A stretch of DNA of 64,000 nucleotides, taken from contig JBCFAO010000017.1 of NCBI GenBank assembly GCA_038562165.1, positions 1 through 64,000 of the forward strand, written 5' to 3'. This document shows, piece after piece, positions 8,310 to 15,670 of the stretch (its first letter is position 1; every line of letters starts with the position of its first letter). The stretch comes from WRMS01 sp038562165 (GTDB lineage: Bacteria; Bacillota; Peptococcia; DRI-13; UBA5745). The notes under the pieces are model-generated. The model saw nothing but the letters and a program-made list of their open reading frames with translations. It searched no databases and was not told the origin of the DNA. The position numbers were made by a program, and so were the translations under genes.

Positions 8310-8593
8310 ATTTCATTCCATCCATTAGTTTCAAGAGCCAAAAAACGAAAGCGGGCAGGGCAGTTATTCCCGATTAATCCCGGAGGTGATTCTGTGCCTT
8401 TTTTTGGCGACGGCGCTGATTTGTGCAATTTTATCTCAGGAAACTATTGGACCCTGCAGACACTCTCAGGTCAAGGCCACTTTTCTTTAATAAATTACAT
8501 TGGCACTTGTAGGGGGATTTGTTTGCAAATTTAAAGAAATTTAAGAAAAATGGATTTAAGTTGAACTAAAGTTGTAAAGTTGCGATTTTATCA
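8310..8593. other. Intergenic region without a recognisable gene
   Basis: No credible coding sequence or strong terminator seen. A GGAGGTGAT sequence at 8381-8389 precedes a GTG, but that frame closes after eight codons. A TTGGCAC at 8500-8506 lacks the GC of a -12 box at the right distance. The 3' end carries the tRNA promoter listed next. Confidence 0.5.
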
Positions 8594-8623
8594 TTGACAA
8601 CCATAGTCGTTTTCGGTTAGAAT
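8594..8623 (+). promoter_or_regulatory. Promoter of the tRNA pair (housekeeping sigma factor)
   Basis: TTGACA at 8594-8599 and TAGAAT at 8618-8623, 18 bp apart, 20 bases before tRNA-Asp. Both boxes fit the vegetative consensus well. Confidence 0.7.
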
Positions 8624-8642
8624 ATGTTTTGTCAAATGATGC

Positions 8643-8719
8643 GGAGCCGTGGTGTAGTGGCCTAACATGCCTGCCTGTCACGCAGGAGATCGCGAGTTCG
8701 ACTCTCGTCGGCTCCGCCA
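8643..8719 (+). tRNA. tRNA-Asp (anticodon GTC)
   Basis: Acceptor arms GGAGCCG/CGGCTCC pair fully. The anticodon stem CCTGC/GCAGG encloses the loop CTGTCAC (anticodon GTC), and the T loop is GTTCGACTC. Discriminator G and an encoded CCA end are present. Nineteen bases separate it from tRNA-Val, with which it is probably co-transcribed. Confidence 0.97.
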
Positions 8720-8738
8720 TTTTCTTTCTTTACCACAA

Positions 8739-8812
8739 GGGCAATTAGCTCAGCTGGTTAGAGTACATGCCTCACATGCATGGGGTCGGGGGTTCAAGTC
8801 CCTCATTGCCCA
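8739..8812 (+). tRNA. tRNA-Val (anticodon CAC)
   Basis: Acceptor arms GGGCAAT/ATTGCCC, anticodon stem CATGC/GCATG with loop CTCACAT (anticodon CAC), and T-loop GTTCAAGTC. The discriminator A is followed by CTA, so CCA is not encoded and would be added after transcription, unlike the neighbouring tRNA-Asp. Confidence 0.96.
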
Positions 8813-8818
8813 CTAGAG

Positions 8819-8850
8819 AATGACTGGATAAAGAGTAACCAGTCATTTTT
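8819..8850 (+). terminator. Intrinsic terminator after the tRNA pair
   Basis: Perfect 9-bp stem AATGACTGG/CCAGTCATT (8819-8827 and 8839-8847) with an 11-base loop and a run of T. Confidence 0.8.
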
Positions 8851-8917
8851 ATTGCATTAAAGGGGACTTGAACGGGCGGACAGTAAAACGGGTTAATCAA
8901 ATCAATTTAGTCATATT

Positions 8918-8970
8918 AAAAACGGTAGAAAATCCGTACATTTTGAAATGTGCGAATCTCTACCGTTTTT
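8918..8970. terminator. Bidirectional terminator
   Basis: Perfect 12-bp arms AAAAACGGTAGA (8918-8929) and its complement (8959-8970), with a second inner stem. It has T runs on both strands. It would end the minus-strand TTT transporter operon, whose last stop is at 9004. Confidence 0.8.
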
Positions 8971-9003
8971 TTATAACAGAAACTTTTTCTTAAAACCCGC
9001 TGG

Positions 9004-10494
9004 TTAAAAACCGCTGGGCAGCGGCTTAGCCTGTTTTCTTTCCCTATAGATCATGGAAAGGCTGGTAATCGCGGCGATAGTCAGGAAAATTACGCTGATC
9101 GGTTTAGTAAAGAAGATCAGGGGGCTGCCGTTGGAGGTGATCATAGCCTGGCGCAAGGAGTTTTCCAGCAGAGGCCCCAGAATCATGGCCAGCACCGTAG
9201 GAGCAATGGGAAAATCGAAGCGGTCCATAAAGAAGCCCAGCACACCAAAACAAATGGCTACGAGAACGTCAAAAATGCTGTTGGAAGAAGCAAAGGAGCC
9301 GATGACGCCGAAGATCATCAGAAAGCTGATCAGCAGCGGCTTTTTGATCAGAGCAATCCGGGAAATCGGCTTTACCACGATCATGCCGATAAAAAGTAAA
9401 GCCAGATTAGAGAGAATCATACCGGCAAAAATGGGATAAACCACGTCCAAATGGTTTTTAAATAGCAGGGGACCGGGCTGAATACCCTGGATCATCATAG
9501 CTCCCAGCAGCACGGCGGTTACGGAATCCCCCGGTATGCCCAAGGTCAGCATGGGGATCATGGCGCCGCCGGAGACGGCGTTGTTGGCTGATTCCGGGCC
9601 GGCGATAGCTTCCAGGGAACCTTTGCCTACCAGTTCCGGATGCCGGGCATTGCGGCGGACGTCGCCGTAAGCCACATAGGAGGCAATGGTGCCGCCGGCC
9701 CCCGGCAGGATGCCGATAAGGACGCCGATAAAACCGCCCCGGATCATGAAGCGGAGGCTTTCTTTGAATTCCTGGAGATTGGGAACAACCCTATCCACTT
9801 TTACTATTTGTTGATTCTCTTCTTTATATTCCAAAACCAGCCGTATTACCTCGGCAAAAGCAAACATTCCGATGACCGCCGGCAGGAAAGAAAGTCCCCT
9901 GGATAAAGAGCCTACGCCGAAATTGAAGCGGCTGAAGGGCAGGATGGGATCATAGCCCACGGTAGCTAGTAAAAGGCCTAAGAGCGCCGAAAAGACGCCT
10001 TTGACAAAAGACTTGCCGCTGACGGCAAACACGGCGGTAAGGCCGAAAAGGGTAACGGAGAAATATTCGGCAGGCCCGAACATCAAAGCGAATTTAGCCA
10101 GCAAAGGCGATAAAAAAATCATGGCGATACAGCTAAAAAGACCGCCTACAACGCCGGCCACGTTGGATATGCCGATGGCCACGCCGCCCTTGCCTTGCAG
10201 GGTCAGAGCATAGCCGTCATCTACCACAGCCGCATTAGCCGGAGCGCCGGGGGCCCGGATGGTGATGGCGGTAATGCTGCCGCCATACATACCGCCGGCA
10301 TAGATGCCCAAAAGCAGCAGCATGGAGGAGATAGGGTCCATATTGAAGGTCAACGGGGACAGTAAGGCGATGGCCAAAGTGGCGGTCAGGCCGGGAATGG
10401 CCCCAAATAAAGTACCGATCAACACCCCTAAAAGCGTAAGGGAAAAGTTGATTGGTTGAAAAATAGTCACAATAGCATTAATAACCAATTCCAT
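9004..10494 (-). CDS. tctA: Tripartite tricarboxylate transporter, large permease subunit TctA
   Basis: About 496 residues with around 11-12 membrane helices. TctA hallmarks are GTLFGAIPGLTATLAIALL near residues 28-46, GIYAGGMYGGSITAI, PGAPANAA, and the second repeat GILPGAGGTIASYVAYG and LGIPGDSVTAVLLGAM. It forms the transport channel for citrate or related carboxylates driven by an ion gradient, working with TctB and the TctC receptors. I prefer ATG at 10494 over the GTG at 10503, because AGGAG lies 8 bases before the ATG but directly abuts the GTG. Last gene of the operon, followed by a bidirectional terminator. Confidence 0.93.
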   Translation of the reverse strand: MELVINAIVTIFQPINFSLTLLGVLIGTLFGAIPGLTATLAIALLSPLTFNMDPISSMLLLLGIYAGGMYGGSITAITIRAPGAPANAAVVDDGYALTLQGKGGVAIGISNVAGVVGGLFSCIAMIFLSPLLAKFALMFGPAEYFSVTLFGLTAVFAVSGKSFVKGVFSALLGLLLATVGYDPILPFSRFNFGVGSLSRGLSFLPAVIGMFAFAEVIRLVLEYKEENQQIVKVDRVVPNLQEFKESLRFMIRGGFIGVLIGILPGAGGTIASYVAYGDVRRNARHPELVGKGSLEAIAGPESANNAVSGGAMIPMLTLGIPGDSVTAVLLGAMMIQGIQPGPLLFKNHLDVVYPIFAGMILSNLALLFIGMIVVKPISRIALIKKPLLISFLMIFGVIGSFASSNSIFDVLVAICFGVLGFFMDRFDFPIAPTVLAMILGPLLENSLRQAMITSNGSPLIFFTKPISVIFLTIAAITSLSMIYRERKQAKPLPSGF

Positions 10495-10505
10495 GTTATC
10501 CACTC

Positions 10506-10958
10506 CTAAAATAAGATCCCCTTCGGCAACGGAGCTTTCAGCAATATAGTAAAGATAAAATAAATAATGATGCAGATTATAGCGGCGTTAGCGGTGCTGA
10601 CCAGCAGGTTTTTGGCGGTGAACTTTTGAAATACATACATGGCTAAAGCTATCCCGGCCAAAAAGGTGGAAGAAAAATAGCCCAAAATTCTTATGCCAAA
10701 GTAATAAACAACCAATATGCCTACGATAGTGGCTAGCCGCAGCCAGAGGTAGCGGGTCATGGGATTGCCAATTTCTTTTTTCTTCAGGCTTTCATAAATC
10801 AAGCCTAAGCAGGTCAAAGCGAAAATTAAAGCAATGGTCCGGGGATAATAAGCCGGACCGGCTTTGCTGACGGCAAAGACGGGAAATGAGGCAGAAACCA
10901 GCCAAACTACGATGGACAAGAAGAGGCCGCTGATACCGGCGAATAAATCGGCTTTCAT
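10506..10958 (-). CDS. tctB: Tripartite tricarboxylate transporter, small permease subunit TctB
   Basis: 150 residues with four hydrophobic segments (about 8-28, 42-58, 70-98, 120-142), the usual TctB arrangement: poorly conserved sequence between TctC and TctA genes. PAYYPRTIALIFALTCLGL is a typical TctB stretch in the second helix. It stabilises or assists the TctA channel. Ribosome binding site AGGAAT before the ATG at 10958. Eleven bases separate its stop from the TctA start. Confidence 0.9.
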   Translation of the reverse strand: MKADLFAGISGLFLSIVVWLVSASFPVFAVSKAGPAYYPRTIALIFALTCLGLIYESLKKKEIGNPMTRYLWLRLATIVGILVVYYFGIRILGYFSSTFLAGIALAMYVFQKFTAKNLLVSTANAAIICIIIYFIFTILLKAPLPKGILF

Positions 10959-11052
10959 AGCAGTATTCCTTTCTGGACAAAGGGCCGGCCGCCGAGAGGG
11001 AGGTACGGCGGCCCGTTGGAACGCCGGGGCAGCCGGCCCGCAGACCTTCTAT

Positions 11053-12075
11053 TTATTTAATAAATTCCAATTGCTTCAAAACAGCTTCCACATTGGGATA
11101 TTGTTCATCCAGCATGGTTTTGAAATCAGCGGCCCCCCGATAGTACAAATCCAGGCCGGCCTCTTTGGCTTTTTGCTGGAATTCCGGATTATCATAGGCT
11201 TTTTTGAAGGCATCCTCCAGAATGGCTCTTACCTCTTCCGGCGTACCTTTGGGAACGGCGAAGCCCCGCCAGCTTTCCCAAGCCACATCATAACCCAGCT
11301 CTTTGGCTGTAGGAGTATTGGGGAAGAGCTGGGATCTTTCTTCGGCAAGGATAGCCAGTACCCGGATGGAACCGTTTTCCACGTGCTGCTCCATACCGGT
11401 AAGGGTCTGGATGCCGGCGTCTACATGCTTGCCGGACAAAGCGGCAATGATTTCGGCGCTGCCCTTAAAGGGAAGATATTTGAACTTGGCTCCATCGGCA
11501 GAGGCTTCCAAAAGGCCGGCGGCTTGATGGAAGAAACCGCCCAAAGGAGTAGTGCCCATTTGCAGGGTTTCCGGTTTTTCTTTGGCAGCCGCCAAAAGTT
11601 CATCCAGGGTCTGATAAGGGCTGTCGCCGGGGACGAAGACGCCGACGGGCTGGGTGGTGAACTGCATAATCAGATCAAAATCATCATATTTTATGGGGGT
11701 TTGTCCCATAGCCTGGTTAGTCAGCACATCGAAGGTGAGGTTGGCTACGGTATAGCCGTCGGCAGGGGAATTGGCCGCCTGATCCCAGCCGATAGCGCCG
11801 TTGGCGCCGGTGACATTTTGATAGACGAAGGATTGGCCCAACTCTTTAGCGGCGTAATCGCCCATTAACCGGGCGGCCAGATCGGAACCGCCGCCGGCGC
11901 TCCAGACGATAATCATTTCCATGGGTTTGGTAGGATAGGCAGGGGCGGATGCTGCGGGCTGTGTGCCGGATTGAGCCGGCGGATTATTTTGGGCAGGCTG
12001 ACTGCCGCAGGCTGCTAAAGCAAAAGAGAGTAAGCAAATTAAGATAATGGCTAAGATTTTTTTCAGGTTTTTCAT
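11053..12075 (-). CDS. tctC: TctC-type extracytoplasmic receptor (copy A)
   Basis: 340 residues. Signal peptide MKNLKKILAIILICLLSF followed by lipobox ALAAC, then a Ser/Pro/Gln-rich linker and a TctC/Bug domain (MIIVWSAGGGSDLAARLMG, TGANGAIGWDQAA, DGYTVANLTFDVLTN, TPTAKELGYDV). Bug-type receptors bind carboxylates through water-mediated contacts in two loops. Start ATG 12075 has GGAAGGAG 7 bases upstream; an in-frame ATG at 12099 has no such site. It is a tandem paralogue of the next receptor, roughly two thirds identical by eye, so the operon offers alternative receptors for one permease. Confidence 0.93.
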   Translation of the reverse strand: MKNLKKILAIILICLLSFALAACGSQPAQNNPPAQSGTQPAASAPAYPTKPMEMIIVWSAGGGSDLAARLMGDYAAKELGQSFVYQNVTGANGAIGWDQAANSPADGYTVANLTFDVLTNQAMGQTPIKYDDFDLIMQFTTQPVGVFVPGDSPYQTLDELLAAAKEKPETLQMGTTPLGGFFHQAAGLLEASADGAKFKYLPFKGSAEIIAALSGKHVDAGIQTLTGMEQHVENGSIRVLAILAEERSQLFPNTPTAKELGYDVAWESWRGFAVPKGTPEEVRAILEDAFKKAYDNPEFQQKAKEAGLDLYYRGAADFKTMLDEQYPNVEAVLKQLEFIK

Positions 12076-12122
12076 GGATTTGCTCCTTCCATCAATCAAA
12101 AAAATCGTATGAATGCTTTTTA

Positions 12123-13100
12123 TTATTTAACAAATCCTAACTGCTTTAATGTGGTTTCCACAAAAGGATATTGTTGGTCCAAGGCCTCTTTGAAATCCTC
12201 AGGGCCCAGGTAAACCAGATCCAGTTTGGCTTTTTTAGCCTTTTCTTGAAATTCCGGATGATTGAAAGCCTGTTCGAAGGCCTGTACTAAAATTTGCCGG
12301 ACATCCTCGGGAGTATCTTTGGGAACGCCGAAGCCCCGCCAGCTTTTGTAAACGACATCGTAACCCAACTCCCTGGCCGTAGGCACCTGGGGGAAATTGG
12401 CCAGGCGGTCTTCCGTCAGAACCGCTAAAAGCCGCAAGCCGTTATCCGTCATATACTGCTCCATGCCGGTGAGGGTTTGGATCGCGGCGTCAGTTTTGCC
12501 GACGACTAAAGCGGCAATGATCTCCGCCGAGCCTTTGTAGGGAACCACATCAAAGCGGGCCTGATCCGAGGCGTTTTCCAGCAAGGTTATGGCCTGATGG
12601 AAGAAACCGCCCAAAGGAGTGGTGGCCATGGTTATGGTATTAGGCTCTTTGGTGGCTGCCGCCAGAAGATCGTCCAGGGTTTGGTAGGGGCTTGCCGCCG
12701 GTACAAAAACACCGATGGGCTGGACGGTAAACTGGCAGATCAATTCAAAATCCGTATATTTTACATTGGTTTGGCCCATGGCCTGGTTAGTGAGGATATC
12801 GAAGGTCAGGTTCGCTATGGTGTAACCGTCGGGGTTCGCCGTTACTGCCTGCTGCCAGCCTTTATCACCGTTGGCGCCGGTGATGTTGCTGTAGATAAAA
12901 GGTTGGCCCAATTCCCTGGAGGCGTAATCGCCGATGAGCCTGGCCGCTAAATCGGAGCCGCCGCCGGCGGACCAAACGATGACCATCTCCGGCGGCCTTT
13001 CCGGAAAAGATGGTTCCTTTGGGCTGCGCAAAGAGCTTTGACCGCAGCTTGCCGTTAGAAAGAGGAAAAAAGGCAGCAATAAGACGAGAGCTTTTTTCAT
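12123..13100 (-). CDS. tctC: TctC-type extracytoplasmic receptor (copy B)
   Basis: 325-residue lipoprotein: signal peptide beginning MKKALVLLLPFFLFL and lipobox TASC. It has the same domain landmarks as copy A (MVIVWSAGGGSDLAARLIG, TGANGDKGWQQAV, GYTIANLTFDILTNQAMGQT, PTARELGYDVVYKSWRGF). The start codon overlaps the stop of the preceding TAXI gene by four bases (ATGA), so translation of the two is coupled. The linker after the lipid anchor is short compared with copy A. Probably a duplicate that has diverged in ligand range. Confidence 0.93.
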   Translation of the reverse strand: MKKALVLLLPFFLFLTASCGQSSLRSPKEPSFPERPPEMVIVWSAGGGSDLAARLIGDYASRELGQPFIYSNITGANGDKGWQQAVTANPDGYTIANLTFDILTNQAMGQTNVKYTDFELICQFTVQPIGVFVPAASPYQTLDDLLAAATKEPNTITMATTPLGGFFHQAITLLENASDQARFDVVPYKGSAEIIAALVVGKTDAAIQTLTGMEQYMTDNGLRLLAVLTEDRLANFPQVPTARELGYDVVYKSWRGFGVPKDTPEDVRQILVQAFEQAFNHPEFQEKAKKAKLDLVYLGPEDFKEALDQQYPFVETTLKQLGFVK

Positions 13101-14197
13101 AATGCATCCTCCTCATCTCCGGCGGATTTTGCCAGCAGGCCAATTTCTTCGTAATAGCGCCGGGCTCCCGGGTGCAACGGCACCACCAAGTCATTAGGGA
13201 AATCGTTAACATTTACTTTTTTGTAGGAATCGTGGATGATCTCATAAAAGGCCTTGTTTTCATAAACGGATTTTGTCAAATAATAAGCGACTTCCTCCGG
13301 CAGGTCTTGATGAACGATCAGTAAAGTTTTGATTCCTATGGTGAGAACATCCTCCTCCTGACCCGGGTAGGTGCCGGCAGGGATAGTTACCGGACTCCAG
13401 CCGTGCTTTTCGGTAAGGGACCGGATTGTATCCGGCTTCAAGCTTAAAAGCACCGATTCCCGCTTAGATAACAACTCCGAAAGAGCGGCGTCGGGCAAAG
13501 CCTTATTAATGACCAGCAGATCAAAGTAAAGATCGTTATAAGCCTTAAATAAGGAGCCGCCTTCGGCAAAATAAATGTCGGTGCCCGGTTCCTGCAAATC
13601 CCCGGCATCATTTAGGCCGCATCCCGCCAAGACATATTGCAATATCAAGTAACTGCTGTCCGTACGGGGCAGGACGCCTAAACGGGCTTTGCCGCCGTTT
13701 GCCATCAGATCTTCCAGTGTACCGGCCGGACTTTGTTTATCGGTAATCAGATAAAGCACGGTGGTTTCCAAAGAAGCAATGCCTTGAATGCTGTCCAGCA
13801 CGCCCTCATAGGGCGCCAGTCCGGCCTGGGCTTTTTCCAGAAGGAAACCCTGGGACAAGCCAATGGCCGCTTGACCGTTTTGCAGCAAATAAGGATTGGC
13901 GATGGCGCCGCCGGTAGTGGCGGTAATGGGATAACCCTGGAAATACTGATTGGATTTTTCGGCTATAGCGGCGGCAATAGAGACCCAAAGGCCATTGACG
14001 GAGCCGGAGGCAAAGGTAATGGGCTGGATCCGGGGCACATTTCCTTCCTCTAAAGGCGGAGTACTCCTGTTTTGCAGGGAACAGGCGGCGCTCGTTAAAA
14101 GGCTGGCCGTCAACAGCAGGCTGCCGACAATTTTCTTTGATATGCATCTTTTGTGCCAAATATCAATAACACCACAGAGTAAGGTTTTTATCTTCAG
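13097..14197 (-). CDS. TAXI-family solute receptor, lipoprotein (start uncertain)
   Basis: TAXI domain from ITFASGSVNGLWVSIAAAI onward, with PITATTGGAIANPYLL, LLVINKALPDAAL and LHPGARRYYEEIGLL. It is paralogous to the receptor at 3.9-4.9 kb. A lipoprotein signal is clear (SKKIVGSLLLTASLLTSAAC), but no ATG, GTG or TTG lies in frame just before it. The frame stays open to 14263. A strong AAAGGAGG at 14206-14213 points to a CTG at 14197, which I list, yet a sigma-54 promoter at 14143-14159 falls inside that extension. A well-placed GTG at 14038 (GAGGAAGGAA upstream) would give a protein without signal peptide. A TAXI receptor inside a TTT operon is unusual, since TAXI normally serves TRAP permeases. 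Confidence 0.8.
   Translation of the reverse strand: MKIKTLLCGVIDIWHKRCISKKIVGSLLLTASLLTSAACSLQNRSTPPLEEGNVPRIQPITFASGSVNGLWVSIAAAIAEKSNQYFQGYPITATTGGAIANPYLLQNGQAAIGLSQGFLLEKAQAGLAPYEGVLDSIQGIASLETTVLYLITDKQSPAGTLEDLMANGGKARLGVLPRTDSSYLILQYVLAGCGLNDAGDLQEPGTDIYFAEGGSLFKAYNDLYFDLLVINKALPDAALSELLSKRESVLLSLKPDTIRSLTEKHGWSPVTIPAGTYPGQEEDVLTIGIKTLLIVHQDLPEEVAYYLTKSVYENKAFYEIIHDSYKKVNVNDFPNDLVVPLHPGARRYYEEIGLLAKSAGDEEDAL
14143..14159 (-). promoter_or_regulatory. Sigma-54 (-24/-12) promoter
   Basis: Minus strand TTGGCACAAAAGATGCA: a full TTGGCAC box and TGCA with exact GG-N10-GC spacing. The predicted start is near 14132, at the beginning of the TAXI signal-peptide codons. It would drive TAXI, both TctC, TctB and TctA. 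Confidence 0.75.
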
Positions 14198-14213
14198 GAT
14201 GAGGACCTCCTTT

Positions 14214-14250
14214 GGGAAAAAATTTCCCCTTAAAGAGAAAAAATTTCCCT
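14214..14250. promoter_or_regulatory. Paired activator-binding sites (UAS) for the TTT operon
   Basis: Two direct copies of GAAAAAATTTCC (14216-14227 and 14237-14248; GGAAATTTTTTC on the minus strand), 21 bp apart. The first copy is extended to a palindrome-like GGGAAAAAATTTCCC. The motif differs by one base from GGAAATATTTTC in the dyads of cluster 1, and the copies lie about 65 and 86 bp upstream of the -24 GG. Confidence 0.65.
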
Positions 14251-14259
14251 GGCAAATAA

Positions 14260-15615
14260 TCAATGGTATTCTTTTAGCTTATTACGAAGTGTACGCTCGG
14301 TAATACCCAGAAGGGCAGCAGCTTTTTTTCTGCTGCCTGCTGTAGAACGCAAGGTATCTAATATAGCCTGACGCTCAATATCATCAAGGCGGCGGCCGGC
14401 CAGGGCCCCTGGAGGCAAAGTGCCGGCGGCGGAACCGGCGGCGGCAGACATACTGGCTTCCAATGGGGGCAGATCCGCCAAAGTCAGCACCGGCCCTTCG
14501 GATAAAGCCACCGCCCGTTCCGCTATATTTTCCAACTCCCTGACGTTGCCAGGGAAATCATAGCGCTCCAGCAAAAACAACACATCCCGGTGGGCGCCGG
14601 TAATCTGCTTGCCGAATTGCCGGTTGTATTTTTTGATGAAATATTGGAGCAAAAAGGGGATATCCTCTTTGCGCTGCCGCAGAGGAGGAACCTTGATGGT
14701 GATCACATCCAGGCGGTAATATAAGTCCTCCCGGAAGGCGCCTTGCTCCACAGCCTTTTTTAAATCTTTGTTTGTGGCGGCAATGAGCCGCACATCCACC
14801 AGTACAGACTGGTTTGAGCCTACGGGGGTAATGGCCTTATCCTGCATTACCCGCAATAGCTTAGCCTGAAGGGATAGATCCATATCGCCGATTTCATCCA
14901 AAAACAAGGTGCCTTTATGGCAAAGCTCAAACTTACCCTTGCGGTCGCTGTCGGCGCCGGTAAAAGCCCCTTTTTTATGGCCGAAGAATTCACTTTCCAA
15001 GAGGTTGAAAGGAATAGCCGTACAATTGACGGCTTCATAATGGTACTTTTGACGGTTGCTGCTATAATGGATGGCTTTCGCCACTAAATCTTTGCCGGTA
15101 CCGCTTTCTCCTAAAATTAAAATAGTGGAGTTGATATTTTTTACTTTATCAATCATGGTGAAAACCGGCTCCATGGCGGCAGATCTGCCGATAATTTCAC
15201 TGCTGCCGTTTTGGACCTTCAGCAATTGGTTTAAATGAGCCACTTGTTTATTGAGCCCGGCATTTTCCAAAGCATGACCCATCAGGTTTTTCAGCTCATC
15301 CATTACAATAGGCTTGCTGACGTAATGGTAAGCCCCTGCTTTTACGGCTTCCACCGAGGAATCGATACTGCCGAAGCCTGTCATGATGATCACCGGAATA
15401 TGAGAATGCCGGTGCTTGAGCTGCTTTAGCACCTGGATGCCGTCGTGACAGCCTAGTTTTAAATCCAGCAAAACAAGGTCTACGGGCTGATTCTCCAGAT
15501 AATGAAACGCTTCATCCGGCGTCAGAACCCAATGAACTTTGTGCTCATCCTCCAGAGCGTAAGACAGGGATACACAAATATTTTTTTCGTCGTCAATAAT
15601 CAGGACATTGCTCAT
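14260..15615 (-). CDS. Sigma-54-dependent response regulator, NtrC family (cluster 2)
   Basis: 451 residues: receiver (DDE at 8-10, phospho-acceptor Asp51 in LLDLK, Thr in IIMTGFGS, Lys in YVSKPIV), AAA+ domain (LGESGTGKD as Walker A with Leu for Thr before it, GAFTGA loop intact, GTLFLDEIGDMD), an Ala/Gly-rich linker (AAAGSAAGTLPPG) and a Fis-type HTH (GSRKKAAALLGITERTLRNK). Start ATG 15615 has AAAGGAG 5 bases upstream; an ATG at 15648 lacks one. It lies between its likely kinase and the TTT operon, whose sigma-54 promoter begins just beyond its stop. Strongly paralogous to the regulator at 624-1964, including the HTH, which fits the shared UAS motif. Confidence 0.94.
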   Translation of the reverse strand: MSNVLIIDDEKNICVSLSYALEDEHKVHWVLTPDEAFHYLENQPVDLVLLDLKLGCHDGIQVLKQLKHRHSHIPVIIMTGFGSIDSSVEAVKAGAYHYVSKPIVMDELKNLMGHALENAGLNKQVAHLNQLLKVQNGSSEIIGRSAAMEPVFTMIDKVKNINSTILILGESGTGKDLVAKAIHYSSNRQKYHYEAVNCTAIPFNLLESEFFGHKKGAFTGADSDRKGKFELCHKGTLFLDEIGDMDLSLQAKLLRVMQDKAITPVGSNQSVLVDVRLIAATNKDLKKAVEQGAFREDLYYRLDVITIKVPPLRQRKEDIPFLLQYFIKKYNRQFGKQITGAHRDVLFLLERYDFPGNVRELENIAERAVALSEGPVLTLADLPPLEASMSAAAGSAAGTLPPGALAGRRLDDIERQAILDTLRSTAGSRKKAAALLGITERTLRNKLKEYH

Positions 15616-15670
15616 GAGGCTCTCCTTTATGCGTATAACGGTGGACACTATAGGGCGGACAGGGAAATGT

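Noticed and set aside
8381..8416. Small protein gene after a perfect GGAGGTGAT
   Set aside because: The GTG-initiated frame closes after eight codons; no conserved peptide can be argued.
8500..8520. Sigma-54 promoter at TTGGCAC
   Set aside because: No GC ten bases after the GG, and no gene at a suitable distance except tRNAs that have their own promoter.
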